Shown: positions 49,863-61,895 of the stretch, piece after piece
How positions within the stretch are numbered: the first letter of the stretch is position 1
Layout: every line of letters begins with the position of its first letter
Origin: DATAUD01 sp036501665
GTDB lineage: Bacteria; Verrucomicrobiota; Verrucomicrobiia; Limisphaerales; Palsa-1400
Direction: 5' to 3'
Length of the DNA stretch: 64,000 nt
Assembly (NCBI GenBank): GCA_036501665.1
Contig: DASXZW010000084.1
Coordinates: 38,692 to 102,691, forward strand
Position numbers and translations under genes: made by a program
The notes under the pieces: model-generated
Seen by the model: only the letters and a program-made list of their open reading frames with translations
Told to the model about the DNA's origin: nothing
Databases searched by the model: none

Positions 49863-50063
49863 GTGCGCACGTTATTGGACATTGAACAGGCGGCAATGAA
49901 ATTGCCTGCCGAGGAGCAGCAGCAATTGCTGCGCTTCCTGCTCCGTGTCGTTCCGGTTGCGGAAGCGGAATTGCCCGCGCCCCGCGAGTTCACTGACGAA
50001 CAAATCCAAGTTTGGCTGGCGGAAGACGAAGCGAGCATGCGCCGCTTTCAGGAGTACAACTGA
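49863..50063 (+). CDS. Small antitoxin-like protein without a visible toxin
   Basis: 66 residues, GTG start. Helical LLDIEQAAMKLPAEEQQQLLRFLLR followed by an acidic tail with EQIQVWLAEDEASMRRFQEY. This resembles RHH-less, VapB-like small antitoxins common in soil bacteria. The next gene is ppk1, not a PIN or RelE toxin, so it is an orphan or has another role. An alternative start is ATG at 49896. Confidence 0.5.
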   Translation: MRTLLDIEQAAMKLPAEEQQQLLRFLLRVVPVAEAELPAPREFTDEQIQVWLAEDEASMRRFQEYN

Positions 50064-50113
50064 TCGTTTTTTTGCCGCTGGCTTCGGTCTTCTTGGTTGG
50101 GTAATGTCCGCGC

Positions 50114-52204
50114 GTGTCGCAACAGGCGCAAAACTCCGTTGATCCCGCTCACTTCATCAATCGTGAATTGAGCTGGCTGGAGTTTAATCAACGCGTGCTG
50201 GAGGAGGCGCGCAATCCGACCACTCCCCTGCTCGAACGCCTGAAATTCTTTTGCATCACCGGCTCGAACCTTGACGAATTTTTTGAAGTCCGAGTCGCAG
50301 GACTCAAGCAACAAGTCGAAAGCGGCGTGACCAGCACCGGACCGGATGGAATGTCGCCCGTCGAAACTTTAAGCGCCGTGCAGGAACGCATCCGCCGCAT
50401 GGTCAACGATCAATACGTGTGCTGGCGCGAAGAATTGGCGCCGGGCTTGGAACAGCACGGAATCCGATTTCTCAAACCTTCCGAGTTGGCGGAAGCAGAC
50501 TTGAAATGGCTGGAGGATTATTATCGCCGCGAAGTTCGCCCCGTTCTAACGCCGCTGGCTCTCGATCCGGTGCATCCCTTTCCGCAACTGCTCAACAAAT
50601 CGCTCAATGTCATCGTCCAGTTGGAAATGAAATCCGGCGGGCACAGTCTGCGGCACCTGGCCGTCGTGCAGGCGCCGCGAGTCTTGCCGGCATTTGTCCG
50701 GCTTCCCCGCGTGGATGAACGCCGCGATTACATTTTCCTGGGCCAGGTGATTGGGCATTTCCTCGGCGATTTATTTCCGGGCACAACAATCATCGGTTAC
50801 TGGCATTTTCGCGTCACGCGGAACAGCGAACTTTACGTGGACGAACAGGATGCCGGCAATTTGCTCAAGGCCATCGAAAACGAACTCCACAATCGCCGCA
50901 AAGGCGATGCGGTTCGCCTTGAGGCCGACCACGATTGTCCCGCAACCATTCGCAACGCGCTCTTGGGCACGCTGAAATTGACCGAGCAGGACATGAATTT
51001 GATCGATGGTCCGCTAAATCCTGCGCGGTTGATGGGGCTGCTCGATGACAACCATTCGCCGGAATTGCTGGATACGCCGTTCATCGCTCCCATCGCGCGC
51101 GCGTTGCGACGGGAAAAGGACCTGTTCGCCGCGATTCGCAAACACGACATCCTCTTGCAGCACCCTTACGATAGTTTTGACACTGTCGTGGAGTTTTTGG
51201 AGAAATCAGCGCGCGACCCCGGTGTGCTGGCGATCAAACAAACCCTCTACCGCACCGGCGGCGACACGCGCATCGTCGGCGCGTTGATGGAAGCCGCCGC
51301 GAACGGCAAGCAAATCACGGTCGTGGTGGAATTGCGGGCGCGCTTCGACGAGGCCAACAACATCCAGTGGAGTCGGAAACTGGAGGAGGCTGGTGTTCAC
51401 GTGGTGTACGGATTGGTCGGCTACAAGATTCACTGCAAAATGTGCCTTGTCGTGCGCAAGGAAGGCCCGAACATTCTACGCTACGTCCATTTGAGTTCGG
51501 GTAATTACAACGCCACCACCTCGCGGCTTTACACCGATGTGGGCTTGTTGACGTGCCAGCGCGATTTCGGCGAAGACGCCACGAACGTTTTCAATTTGCT
51601 CACCGGCCTCGGCCATTATCAGCCGACGAAAAAGCTGATGCTCGCGCCGTTTGAATTGCATCGTCGCATTGTAGCAATGATTGACAGGGAAACGGCCAAT
51701 GCGCTGGAGGGAAAACGCGCGCGAATCATCGCGAAGATGAATGCGCTGCTCGATGAAGAAGTCATTCGATCCCTTTATCGGGCGTCCCAGGCGGGCGTAA
51801 AAATTGATTTGCTTGTGCGCGGGATTTGCTGCCTTCGACCCAAAATCCCCGGCCTCAGCGAGAACATCACCGTGAGAAGCGTCGTGGACCGGTTTTTGGA
51901 ACACAGCCGTATCATTTATTTCGAGAACGCGGGAAAGCCGCAATATTGGGTCGGCAGCGCAGACTGGATGCAACGGAATTTTTTCAAGCGCATCGAAGCG
52001 GTGTTTCCAATTGAAGCCCCGAAGTTGCGCCACCGCATCAAGAATGAATTCCTCGGAATCCCACTCGCAGACAATGTCAAATCCTGGGAACTGCAATCCG
52101 ACGGCGTCTATACCCCCGTGAAACGAAGATGGTTCCGCAGTCAGGAAGAATTTATAAAGCGAGCAAGCGGGCCGTCAAAGCGTAGTAAGGCTGCCAAACG
52201 TTGA
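50114..52204 (+). CDS. ppk1: Polyphosphate kinase 1
   Basis: 696 residues, GTG start. Makes polyphosphate from ATP. NRELSWLEFNQRVLEEA is the N-terminal signature. The two PLD-type halves include KIHCKMCLVVRKEG and RYVHLSSGNYNATTSRLYTDVGLLT (autophosphorylated His region), LVRGICCLRP and EHSRIIYFEN. Usual length. Convergent with the XRE gene 19 bases away. The upstream gap does not show a PhoB-like box. Confidence 0.97.
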   Translation: MSQQAQNSVDPAHFINRELSWLEFNQRVLEEARNPTTPLLERLKFFCITGSNLDEFFEVRVAGLKQQVESGVTSTGPDGMSPVETLSAVQERIRRMVNDQYVCWREELAPGLEQHGIRFLKPSELAEADLKWLEDYYRREVRPVLTPLALDPVHPFPQLLNKSLNVIVQLEMKSGGHSLRHLAVVQAPRVLPAFVRLPRVDERRDYIFLGQVIGHFLGDLFPGTTIIGYWHFRVTRNSELYVDEQDAGNLLKAIENELHNRRKGDAVRLEADHDCPATIRNALLGTLKLTEQDMNLIDGPLNPARLMGLLDDNHSPELLDTPFIAPIARALRREKDLFAAIRKHDILLQHPYDSFDTVVEFLEKSARDPGVLAIKQTLYRTGGDTRIVGALMEAAANGKQITVVVELRARFDEANNIQWSRKLEEAGVHVVYGLVGYKIHCKMCLVVRKEGPNILRYVHLSSGNYNATTSRLYTDVGLLTCQRDFGEDATNVFNLLTGLGHYQPTKKLMLAPFELHRRIVAMIDRETANALEGKRARIIAKMNALLDEEVIRSLYRASQAGVKIDLLVRGICCLRPKIPGLSENITVRSVVDRFLEHSRIIYFENAGKPQYWVGSADWMQRNFFKRIEAVFPIEAPKLRHRIKNEFLGIPLADNVKSWELQSDGVYTPVKRRWFRSQEEFIKRASGPSKRSKAAKR

Positions 52205-52223
52205 CCGCATTTTTGCGGGCGCT

Positions 52224-53039
52224 CTATTCAGGGCGTTTGGCCAGCAAAATTTTCAGTCCTTCTTCGACGCTTTGAATTTGGCCGCCGATTTTTTCAATGG
52301 TTTCCTGCAATCGCACAACTTCCGGTTCGCTGCCGGCTTTGCCTGAAACTTTGCCGCCTTTTTCCATCGTGGCCTGAAGTTTTTTCAAATGCTGATCTAA
52401 ATGACGAATGCTTTCCCGCAAACCGCCGACGGCTCCGTCCCGGCCCGAAGCCTCGCCGTCACGGGAAGCTGCCTCCACATGGCGGTCCTTCGCGCCTTCG
52501 CGGCGCAAGCGAAGGGACAGTTGATGAGCGAAACTGGTAACTTCCAGAGCGAATTCCTGGCGGGCCAGGGGCGAATGAAACTTTTCCTTCGCTAACAAGT
52601 TGCTCATGAAGCTGACAACATGATTCGTCGCGTCAAACCGGGGGATTAGCTCGCCTTTCTGAGATTTCTTGCTCTCTGACGCATTCGCAGAAGCGCGTTT
52701 GACCCGGCCTGAGCCGGCCTTGGGGGCAATTTCACTCCAAAGCGTCCGCGGGTCAACATCCTCAGGCCGAGGCAGTTCCAATGCGGCGGTGGCGGCCTTG
52801 ACTTCACCTTCGCCGTTGGTCAGCCAGCGATGATTGACATCGAAAATAAAACAAAGCCGGTATCCGATGGCGTATTTGAGCGGCGTGCGGCCATATTCGA
52901 TGCTCGCGAGTTTGTCGTGGCTGATCCCCAGTTCGACGGCGAATGGCGATTGCGGCCAGTTGATTTGATCGCGGAACTGCTTGACGCGATCACCAATCTG
53001 TTTTTCACGCGGGGTCTCGAGACCGCTCTTCTTAGGCAT
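52224..53039 (-). CDS. XRE-type helix-turn-helix regulator with coiled-coil tail
   Basis: About 271 residues from MPKKSGLETPREKQ. Residues 10-75 form an XRE-like HTH: IGDRVKQFRDQINWPQSPFAVELGISHDKLASIEYGRTPLKYAI (helix 2-3 SPFAVELGISHDKLASIEYG). A linker of about 110 residues follows, then an amphipathic, charge-rich C-terminus (LQETIEKIGGQIQSVEEGLKIL) that could dimerise. Divergent from the gene at 53118 with a perfect palindrome between them (53086-53107), so it may be its repressor and autoregulate. No ligand domain recognised. Confidence 0.75.
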   Translation of the reverse strand: MPKKSGLETPREKQIGDRVKQFRDQINWPQSPFAVELGISHDKLASIEYGRTPLKYAIGYRLCFIFDVNHRWLTNGEGEVKAATAALELPRPEDVDPRTLWSEIAPKAGSGRVKRASANASESKKSQKGELIPRFDATNHVVSFMSNLLAKEKFHSPLARQEFALEVTSFAHQLSLRLRREGAKDRHVEAASRDGEASGRDGAVGGLRESIRHLDQHLKKLQATMEKGGKVSGKAGSEPEVVRLQETIEKIGGQIQSVEEGLKILLAKRPE

Positions 53040-53085
53040 GACAAAAAATACCATTCCCACAAAAAAATGTAAAACAAAGCTTGCA

Positions 53086-53107
53086 AGTCCCATATTTTTA
53101 TGGGACT
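53086..53107. promoter_or_regulatory. Perfect 9-bp palindrome between two DNA-binding genes
   Basis: AGTCCCATA (53086-53094), loop TTTT, TATGGGACT (53099-53107). It lies 47 bases upstream of the XRE start and 10 bases before the ATG of the plus-strand gene. It fits an operator for the divergent pair. Confidence 0.7.
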
Positions 53108-53117
53108 ACTCTTTTTC

Positions 53118-53570
53118 ATGAAAACCACCATTGAAACCAAGCAACAAAAACAGCATGAGAATTTTGAAACCACGCGGCCTCTGGTTTCCGCTGCATTCGC
53201 AACGGCGATTCTGGATTGCAGCCGGTATCACCTGCTGGAGCGCATCGAAGATCAGAAGCTTCCGTTGGCGTTTGACATCGCAGCGCCTGGAGTTTCGAGG
53301 ATGTGCCTCCGCGTCGCGTCAGTGAACCTCCAAGCAGTAAGGTCGGGTTTGAAGCCAATGGAGGAATTTGCAAAATTCTTCGATTCCTCCTTTCCGGCAA
53401 AAGAACCGCACTTCGGCGCGCCTCGGCTCGCTTGGCTGATGGATTGCGATTACGATCATATCTATCATCTCCTGAAAGCCAAGGTTCTGGCGGATGCCGG
53501 CAATCCCACCCAATACTTGATCCCCCGACAGAGCATTTTTGATTTTCTGACGAAGAGAAGACTGGCGTGA
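53118..53570 (+). CDS. Small DNA-binding-like protein divergent from XRE regulator
   Basis: 150 residues from MKTTIETKQQKQ. Two helical segments can be read: SAAFATAILDCSRYHLLERIEDQ (an HTH-like stretch) and a C-terminal APRLAWLMDCDYDHIYHLLKAKVL then LIPRQSIFDFLTKRRLA, which ends like the recognition segment of excisionase/MerR-like helix-turn-helix proteins. No named family recognised; identification is by pattern. It shares the palindrome upstream with the XRE gene and ends at a hexamer-array repeat. Confidence 0.6.
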   Translation: MKTTIETKQQKQHENFETTRPLVSAAFATAILDCSRYHLLERIEDQKLPLAFDIAAPGVSRMCLRVASVNLQAVRSGLKPMEEFAKFFDSSFPAKEPHFGAPRLAWLMDCDYDHIYHLLKAKVLADAGNPTQYLIPRQSIFDFLTKRRLA

Positions 53571-53576
53571 TTTTCC

Positions 53577-53657
53577 CCTCCTAATCCTGCTCGTACTCGT
53601 AATCCTAATCTCCGGTGAAAAGAGATTATGATTAAGAGTAGGATTACGATTAGGAGG
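53577..53657. repeat. (TAATCN)n hexamer arrays as an inverted pair
   Basis: Left arm 53577-53612 and right arm 53622-53657, each 36 bases: CCTCC followed by six hexamers ending TCTCC or its complement; loop CGGTGAAAA. Only hexamer positions differ between arms (for example CTGCTC versus GTAATC). Long imperfect hairpin of the same family as 11278, 19709 and 22990. Confidence 0.8.
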
Positions 53658-53733
53658 AACACCAGGCACCGCCGTAGTTGAAATTTGCTTTCCACCCGGC
53701 ATGGCCCACCGTAGCTTGCTGTGGTTGAAAGCG

Positions 53734-54600
53734 ATGAAGATTTATATCGACGGCAAATATTACGACGAAAAGAACGCCAAAATATCGGTGTTCGATCACG
53801 GGCTGCTTTACGGTGACGGCGTTTTTGAAGGCATCCGGGCCTACAACGGCCGGGTCTTCAAATTGACGGAGCACATCGAACGGCTCTTTTACTCCGCGAA
53901 GGCGATTCTTCTGGAAATCCCGTTGACCCCAAAGGAAGTGGCTTCCGCAGTCGTCGAGTGCTGCAAAAAGAACAAAATCCGTGACGGATACATCCGCCTC
54001 GTCGTCACCCGCGGAGTGGGAACCCTTGGCCTTAGTCCAAATAAGTGCAAACGCCCGTCAATTATCATTATTGCCGGGGCGATACAGCTTTATCCGGCGG
54101 AACTTTACGCGAAGGGCCTTGAAATCATCACGGTCGCCACCACGCGCAACCTTCACAGCGCTTTGAATCCCGCGATCAAGTCGCTCAATTACCTGAACAA
54201 CATCCTGGCCAAGATTGAAGCGCTCAACGGCGGCTGCGAAGAAGCGATCATGCTTAACGCTGATGGATATGTTGCCGAATGCACAGGCGATAACCTGTTT
54301 ATCGTCAAGGACGGCAAACTCCTGACGCCGCCGCTATCAGCAGGCGCGCTTTATGGAATTACCCGGGGAACGGTGATGGACCTGGCGCGGGAAAACGGCA
54401 TGCCTGTCAGCGAGCCGAATTTGACCCGGTACGACCTTTTCATCGCCGACGAGTGCTTTTTGACCGGAACTGGCGCGGAGATCATATCGGTGGTCAAGAT
54501 CGATGGCCGCGTCATTGGAATGGGCAAACCCGGCCCAGTCACCGAGGGTTTGATCCGCCAGTATCACGCCTTAACCCAGACTTCCGGCGAGCCGATATGA
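53734..54600 (+). CDS. ilvE: Branched-chain amino-acid aminotransferase
   Basis: 288 residues; start chosen at the ATG of MKIYIDGKYYDEKNAK. PLP class IV enzyme: SVFDHGLLYGDGVFEGIRAYNGRVF, RLVVTRGVGTLGLSPNKC, the PLP-binding Lys in SLNYLNNILAKIEA region (IKSLNY), LSAGALYGITRG and FLTGTGAEI. Last step of Val/Leu/Ile synthesis. Upstream of the mcsA-mcsB-clpC genes; no branched-chain genes nearby. Confidence 0.95.
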   Translation: MKIYIDGKYYDEKNAKISVFDHGLLYGDGVFEGIRAYNGRVFKLTEHIERLFYSAKAILLEIPLTPKEVASAVVECCKKNKIRDGYIRLVVTRGVGTLGLSPNKCKRPSIIIIAGAIQLYPAELYAKGLEIITVATTRNLHSALNPAIKSLNYLNNILAKIEALNGGCEEAIMLNADGYVAECTGDNLFIVKDGKLLTPPLSAGALYGITRGTVMDLARENGMPVSEPNLTRYDLFIADECFLTGTGAEIISVVKIDGRVIGMGKPGPVTEGLIRQYHALTQTSGEPI

Positions 54601-54663
54601 ATGAAAGCGTTATAGCGGAATTTCATTCTCGTTTTTTGAAATTCATGGTACATTGATTATCAT

Positions 54664-55160
54664 ATGCTGTGTATGTTTTGTAAACAGAACCCAGCCACGG
54701 TTCACTTGACCCAGATTGTGGGCGACAAGATGCAGAAGGTGGACCTGTGCGAGGAGTGCGCCAAGCAAAAGGGCGTCAACGACCCCGCTGGCTTTTCCCT
54801 GGCGGATTTGCTGCTGGGCCTCGGCGCTTCGCAGGAAATGTCCGCAGGCGAGGATGTTAAGTGCCCTAACTGCGGTTTTACGCAGACCGATTTCAAGAAA
54901 GCGGGCCGGCTCGGTTGTTCCCAATGTTACAACACCTTCGCCGACGGTTTGGAAAGCTTGCTAAAGTCGATGCACAAAGGCGTCCGGCATGTTGGCAAGG
55001 TTCCAGTGGCCTTGCGCCAAAGCCGGGATTTAAGCGATCGCCTGAAGAACTTGCAAAAGAAACTGGATAAAGCCGTTACATCCGAGGATTTTGAGGAAGC
55101 CGCCAGCATCCGCGACGAAATCAAGACGACCAAGGACCAGATCAGCCAACTGGCCACGAA

Positions 55161-55164
<4 letters not shown>
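54664..55164 (+). CDS. mcsA: Protein-arginine kinase activator
   Basis: 166 residues. Zinc-binding pairs: CMFC in the first line, CEEC, then CPNC and CSQC, followed by a C-terminal UVR motif (LDKAVTSEDFEEAASIRDEIK). Activates McsB. ATGA overlap with mcsB. Promoter not clearly visible, though TTGAAA lies about 30 bases upstream. No ctsR gene precedes it, unlike Firmicutes. Confidence 0.94.
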
Positions 55165-56279
<1,115 letters not shown>

Positions 56280-56297
56280 CGGAGGCAAACTTCAACT

Positions 56298-58808
<2,511 letters not shown>

Positions 58809-58825
58809 GCGGAAACCATGTAAGT

Positions 58826-58986
58826 TTTGTTGGGGAGCGCTGGCGTCCTCGCCAGCCGCCTTCGGCGTCTCGCCGAGGGCGTCAGGGTGTTGGAAGGTTT
58901 ACCTGTTTACCTACATCGGTCAATTACTCAGGGAGCCAGTCGGCGAGACGCCGACTGGAGGCGACCGGGACGGTCGCGCTACCCGG
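58826..58986 (+). repeat. Three hairpin elements after clpC
   Basis: GCTGGCG/CGCCAGC around TCCT (58839-58856); TCGGCG/CGCCGA around TCT (58862-58876); and the perfect 10-bp CCAGTCGGCG / CGCCGACTGG around AGA (58936-58958). The second and third share GTCGGCG-type bases. No ORF spans them convincingly. Confidence 0.65.
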
Positions 58987-58987
58987 T

Positions 58988-59227
58988 TCAAATCAAATGT
59001 TCTTCGTGCTCTCGCGACAACAAAACCAAATTCGGCACTATTTTTCCGCCAGTGATCTTGCGGCGTCTAGCGGCAGCATTGGGCCAGCGAGTCCGGATTT
59101 TCCGTCCTGCGGGCGGTCGAACATCGTTTGCCGTCTCCAGTTCATGGACGGATTCAAAGAATTTGCGACGCTCACGCGCCGGCAAAGCCTTCACCTGCTC
59201 GAAGACTTCATTTGCGCTTATCGTCAA
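58988..59227 (-). CDS. Small antitoxin-like protein
   Basis: 79 residues with a TTG start at 59227 (TISANEVFEQVKALPARERRKFFESV). The tail reads PNLVLLSREHEEHLI after AARRRKITGGKIV. The FEQVKALPARERR pattern resembles small soil-bacterial antitoxins, where VLPNLVLLAREEE-like tails are familiar; recognition from memory. No partner toxin in the 180 bases on its 3-prime side. The opposite-strand ORF is thought to be its shadow. Confidence 0.5.
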   Translation of the reverse strand: MTISANEVFEQVKALPARERRKFFESVHELETANDVRPPAGRKIRTRWPNAAARRRKITGGKIVPNLVLLSREHEEHLI

Positions 59228-59377
59228 ACAATACCACAAACATGGTTCGATGGGCAAGGCGACTGATCGCAGCAAAAGATCGAACTCTAAGGTCTTTCTG
59301 CTCATTTAAGGAATAACGACTGACGATTTCTCCGCTGGCATTTGAAATCGGGGCCAATTAGTTTAGCGTCGGACTGA

Positions 59378-60151
59378 ATGACCAGTTTGACCAAAAAATT
59401 TGTTCGCGAATGGTTTGAAGGGCTGGGACGCGGGACTTTCCTTTGCGGTGAAGTTCTTTCTTCGATTTTCACCGTCAAGATTTCCATGCGCGACCTGCTC
59501 TACCAGATGTATTTCATCGGGGTCAAATCGCAATCCGTCGTTGCCATTACCGGAGCATTCACAGGCATGGTGCTGTGCGCGCAAACCTACGCCGAATTTC
59601 ACAAGGTGGAAATGGACACGGCGACGCTAGCCGTCGTCAGCGTTGGCTTGGGAAGCCAGTTGGGGCCCGTTCTTACCGGCCTGATGGTCGCCGGGCGAGT
59701 CGGCGCTGCCATTGCGGCCCAACTGGGGACCATGCGTGTTACCGAACAAATCGACGCATTGCGCACCCTGGCTGCTCATCCCGTGGATTACCTTGTTGTC
59801 CCGCGCTTCATTGCGATGCTCCTGGTAATGCCCGTGTTGGCAGCCGGATCAATTTGTGTTGGCATCTTTGCTGGGTACCTGGTCGGCGTTTTTCTGTTGG
59901 GAATCAATTCAGACGGGCTTTGGTACAACATGCTCCACTACACCCACATAAACGATATGCTGGTGGGAATGATCAAGACTTTGGTCTTTGGCGCAATCAT
60001 CGCAATCGTCGCCTGTTACAAAGGACTGAACTGCCCTGAAGGCGCGGAAGGCGTCGGACAAGCCACGACCGAGGCCGTTGTTTACTCATCTATTTCGATC
60101 CTCATCACGAATTTCTTTTTGACGATGGTCCTCAACCGGTTGCTCCCATGA
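59378..60151 (+). CDS. mlaE: MlaE-family ABC permease
   Basis: 257 residues, five or so membrane helices. Typical motif FTGMVLCAQTYAEF, GPVLTGLMVAGRVGAAIAAQLGTMRVTEQIDAL and the C-terminal KTLVFGAIIAIVACYKGLNCPEGAEGVGQATTEAVV. Component of the lipid-asymmetry transporter moving phospholipids between membranes. Overlaps mlaF by ATGA. Confidence 0.95.
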   Translation: MTSLTKKFVREWFEGLGRGTFLCGEVLSSIFTVKISMRDLLYQMYFIGVKSQSVVAITGAFTGMVLCAQTYAEFHKVEMDTATLAVVSVGLGSQLGPVLTGLMVAGRVGAAIAAQLGTMRVTEQIDALRTLAAHPVDYLVVPRFIAMLLVMPVLAAGSICVGIFAGYLVGVFLLGINSDGLWYNMLHYTHINDMLVGMIKTLVFGAIIAIVACYKGLNCPEGAEGVGQATTEAVVYSSISILITNFFLTMVLNRLLP

Positions 60152-60903
60152 CCATGATCGAAACACGCAACGTCAAGAAAAGTTTTGGCGCGCTCCACGT
60201 GCTCCAGGGCGTTTCGTTCACCATCGAAAAAGGCGAAGCCGTCACGATCATTGGCGTCAGCGGCGGCGGCAAAAGCATCCTGCTCAAACATCTCATCGGC
60301 TTGATCAGCCCTGACGAGGGCGAGGTCCTGATACAGGACGAAGACATAGCCTGTCTGAACGAGCGCCAATTACTCAAGGTCCGACGCAAATTTGGAATGC
60401 TTTTTCAAGGCGCTGCGTTGTTCGATTCGCTGACAGTCGAGGAAAACATCGCCTTCATTCTCAACCGCGAAGGAATCCTTTCGCCTGCGGAGATTTCGGA
60501 GCGCGTGGCAGAGGTTCTTGAATTGGTTGGTCTGAGCGGAATCGAAAAGAAATGGCCGTCCGAACTCTCCGGCGGCATGCGCAAACGGGTCGGGTTGGCG
60601 CGCGCCATTGCCTACCGGCCGGAAATTTTACTTTACGATGAACCGACGACAGGGTTGGACCCGATTGCCTCCGACGCCATCGATCAACTGATCATTCGTG
60701 TCGTGCAGAAATACAAAGTCACATCCATTGCCGTCACGCACGACATGCGGAGCGCGCGGCGGATTGGGAATCGAATTTTGATGTTGCACCTAGGAAAAAT
60801 TTACGCGGACATGACACCCGACGAACTTTTCAAATCGGAAGACCCGATCATTCACCGTTTCGTCAATGGAATTTCAGAAGTCCGGGAACACGCATTCGTA
60901 TGA
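60148..60903 (+). CDS. mlaF: MlaF-family ABC ATPase
   Basis: 251 residues. Walker A GVSGGGKSILLKH, ABC signature LSGGMRKRVGLARA, Walker B ILLYDEPTTGLDP, His switch VTHDM. Powers the MCE transporter. ATGA with mlaE before and mlaD after. Confidence 0.96.
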   Translation: MTMIETRNVKKSFGALHVLQGVSFTIEKGEAVTIIGVSGGGKSILLKHLIGLISPDEGEVLIQDEDIACLNERQLLKVRRKFGMLFQGAALFDSLTVEENIAFILNREGILSPAEISERVAEVLELVGLSGIEKKWPSELSGGMRKRVGLARAIAYRPEILLYDEPTTGLDPIASDAIDQLIIRVVQKYKVTSIAVTHDMRSARRIGNRILMLHLGKIYADMTPDELFKSEDPIIHRFVNGISEVREHAFV

Positions 60904-61880
60904 ACCAATCGCGCTACGCGGCACAAGTGGGAGTATTCGTGGTCATTGGCCTGGCGTTGATCGCCCTGCTCATCCTCAATTTCAGCCAGGGCATCACGCT
61001 CTTTCAACAGACATACGAACTCCATATCATCATGCCGACCAGCGCCGGGCTTAAACCGGCTGCGGATGTCATGATGGCTGGGGTGCCAATCGGAAAGGTC
61101 ATCCGCCCCGAACTGCGACCTGACGGTCGTTCCGTCACCATCAATTCAACCATTCTTGGTCGATATAAAATCCGCACCAACGCCGTTTTCTCGGTCAAGT
61201 CTCTTGGATTCCTGGGCGATCAATACGTCGAAGTCACCCCCGCCATTTCCGAAGCGCCCTACCTGAAAGACGGCGATACTGTCGAAGGCGTCGCTCCGTT
61301 CGATATGCTTCAGGCGCTTCAATCTACCGCTGGCTTGCTTGACCAGGCGCGCAAGACCGTCAAGGACCTCGATCAAGCGATCACAAACATCAATCGCACT
61401 ATCCTGTCCGATCAAACTTTGTATGACTTCAGCCTGGCGATCAGCAATTTCGCGTCAGTCACCGGAATTGCCATCAAGACGGTTCAAGGCGCGGACGACC
61501 TTGTTGCATCCAACACTCCGGCGATCACGGCGATGGTGACAAATCTCGAAGCGGTCTCGGAAAAGTTCAACATCATGGCCGATCAACTTGACCAAATAGT
61601 CGTGACCAACCGGGGCGATATCAACGACGCCGTGAAAAATCTCCGTGACACCACCGCATCTTTCAAGCAGCTTGCCGCAGGTCTGGAGGCTGGCAACGGC
61701 CTCGCAGGCAGTTTGCTCAAGGACGAAACTATGAAAGCGCAGGCGGCCTCGCTCCTCAGTAACGCAAATTCCGTCGCGGTCCAGTTCGCCGATTTCGGCA
61801 GCAATCTCAACAAGAACGGAATCTGGCGTTCGCTCTGGAAACCCAAACCAGAAGAAAAGAAGTCCAGCACGACTCACTGA
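60900..61880 (+). CDS. mlaD: MlaD/MCE-domain substrate-binding protein
   Basis: 326 residues. One N-terminal membrane anchor (VGVFVVIGLALIALLILNFS), then the MCE domain (ADVMMAGVPIGKV, SLGFLGDQYVEV). A long helical C-terminus follows (LDQARKTVKDLDQAITNIN, GLAGSLLKDETMKAQAASLLSNANSVAVQFADFGSNLNKNG). Hexameric lipid-binding ring in the periplasm. MlaB and MlaC genes are absent nearby. Confidence 0.93.
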   Translation: MNQSRYAAQVGVFVVIGLALIALLILNFSQGITLFQQTYELHIIMPTSAGLKPAADVMMAGVPIGKVIRPELRPDGRSVTINSTILGRYKIRTNAVFSVKSLGFLGDQYVEVTPAISEAPYLKDGDTVEGVAPFDMLQALQSTAGLLDQARKTVKDLDQAITNINRTILSDQTLYDFSLAISNFASVTGIAIKTVQGADDLVASNTPAITAMVTNLEAVSEKFNIMADQLDQIVVTNRGDINDAVKNLRDTTASFKQLAAGLEAGNGLAGSLLKDETMKAQAASLLSNANSVAVQFADFGSNLNKNGIWRSLWKPKPEEKKSSTTH

Positions 61881-61895
61881 CCTGACATCGCCCCC

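Noticed and set aside
53577..53657. Possible small CRISPR-like array
   Set aside because: Units are 6 bases with no spacers of 30 or so bases, and no cas genes exist in the window.
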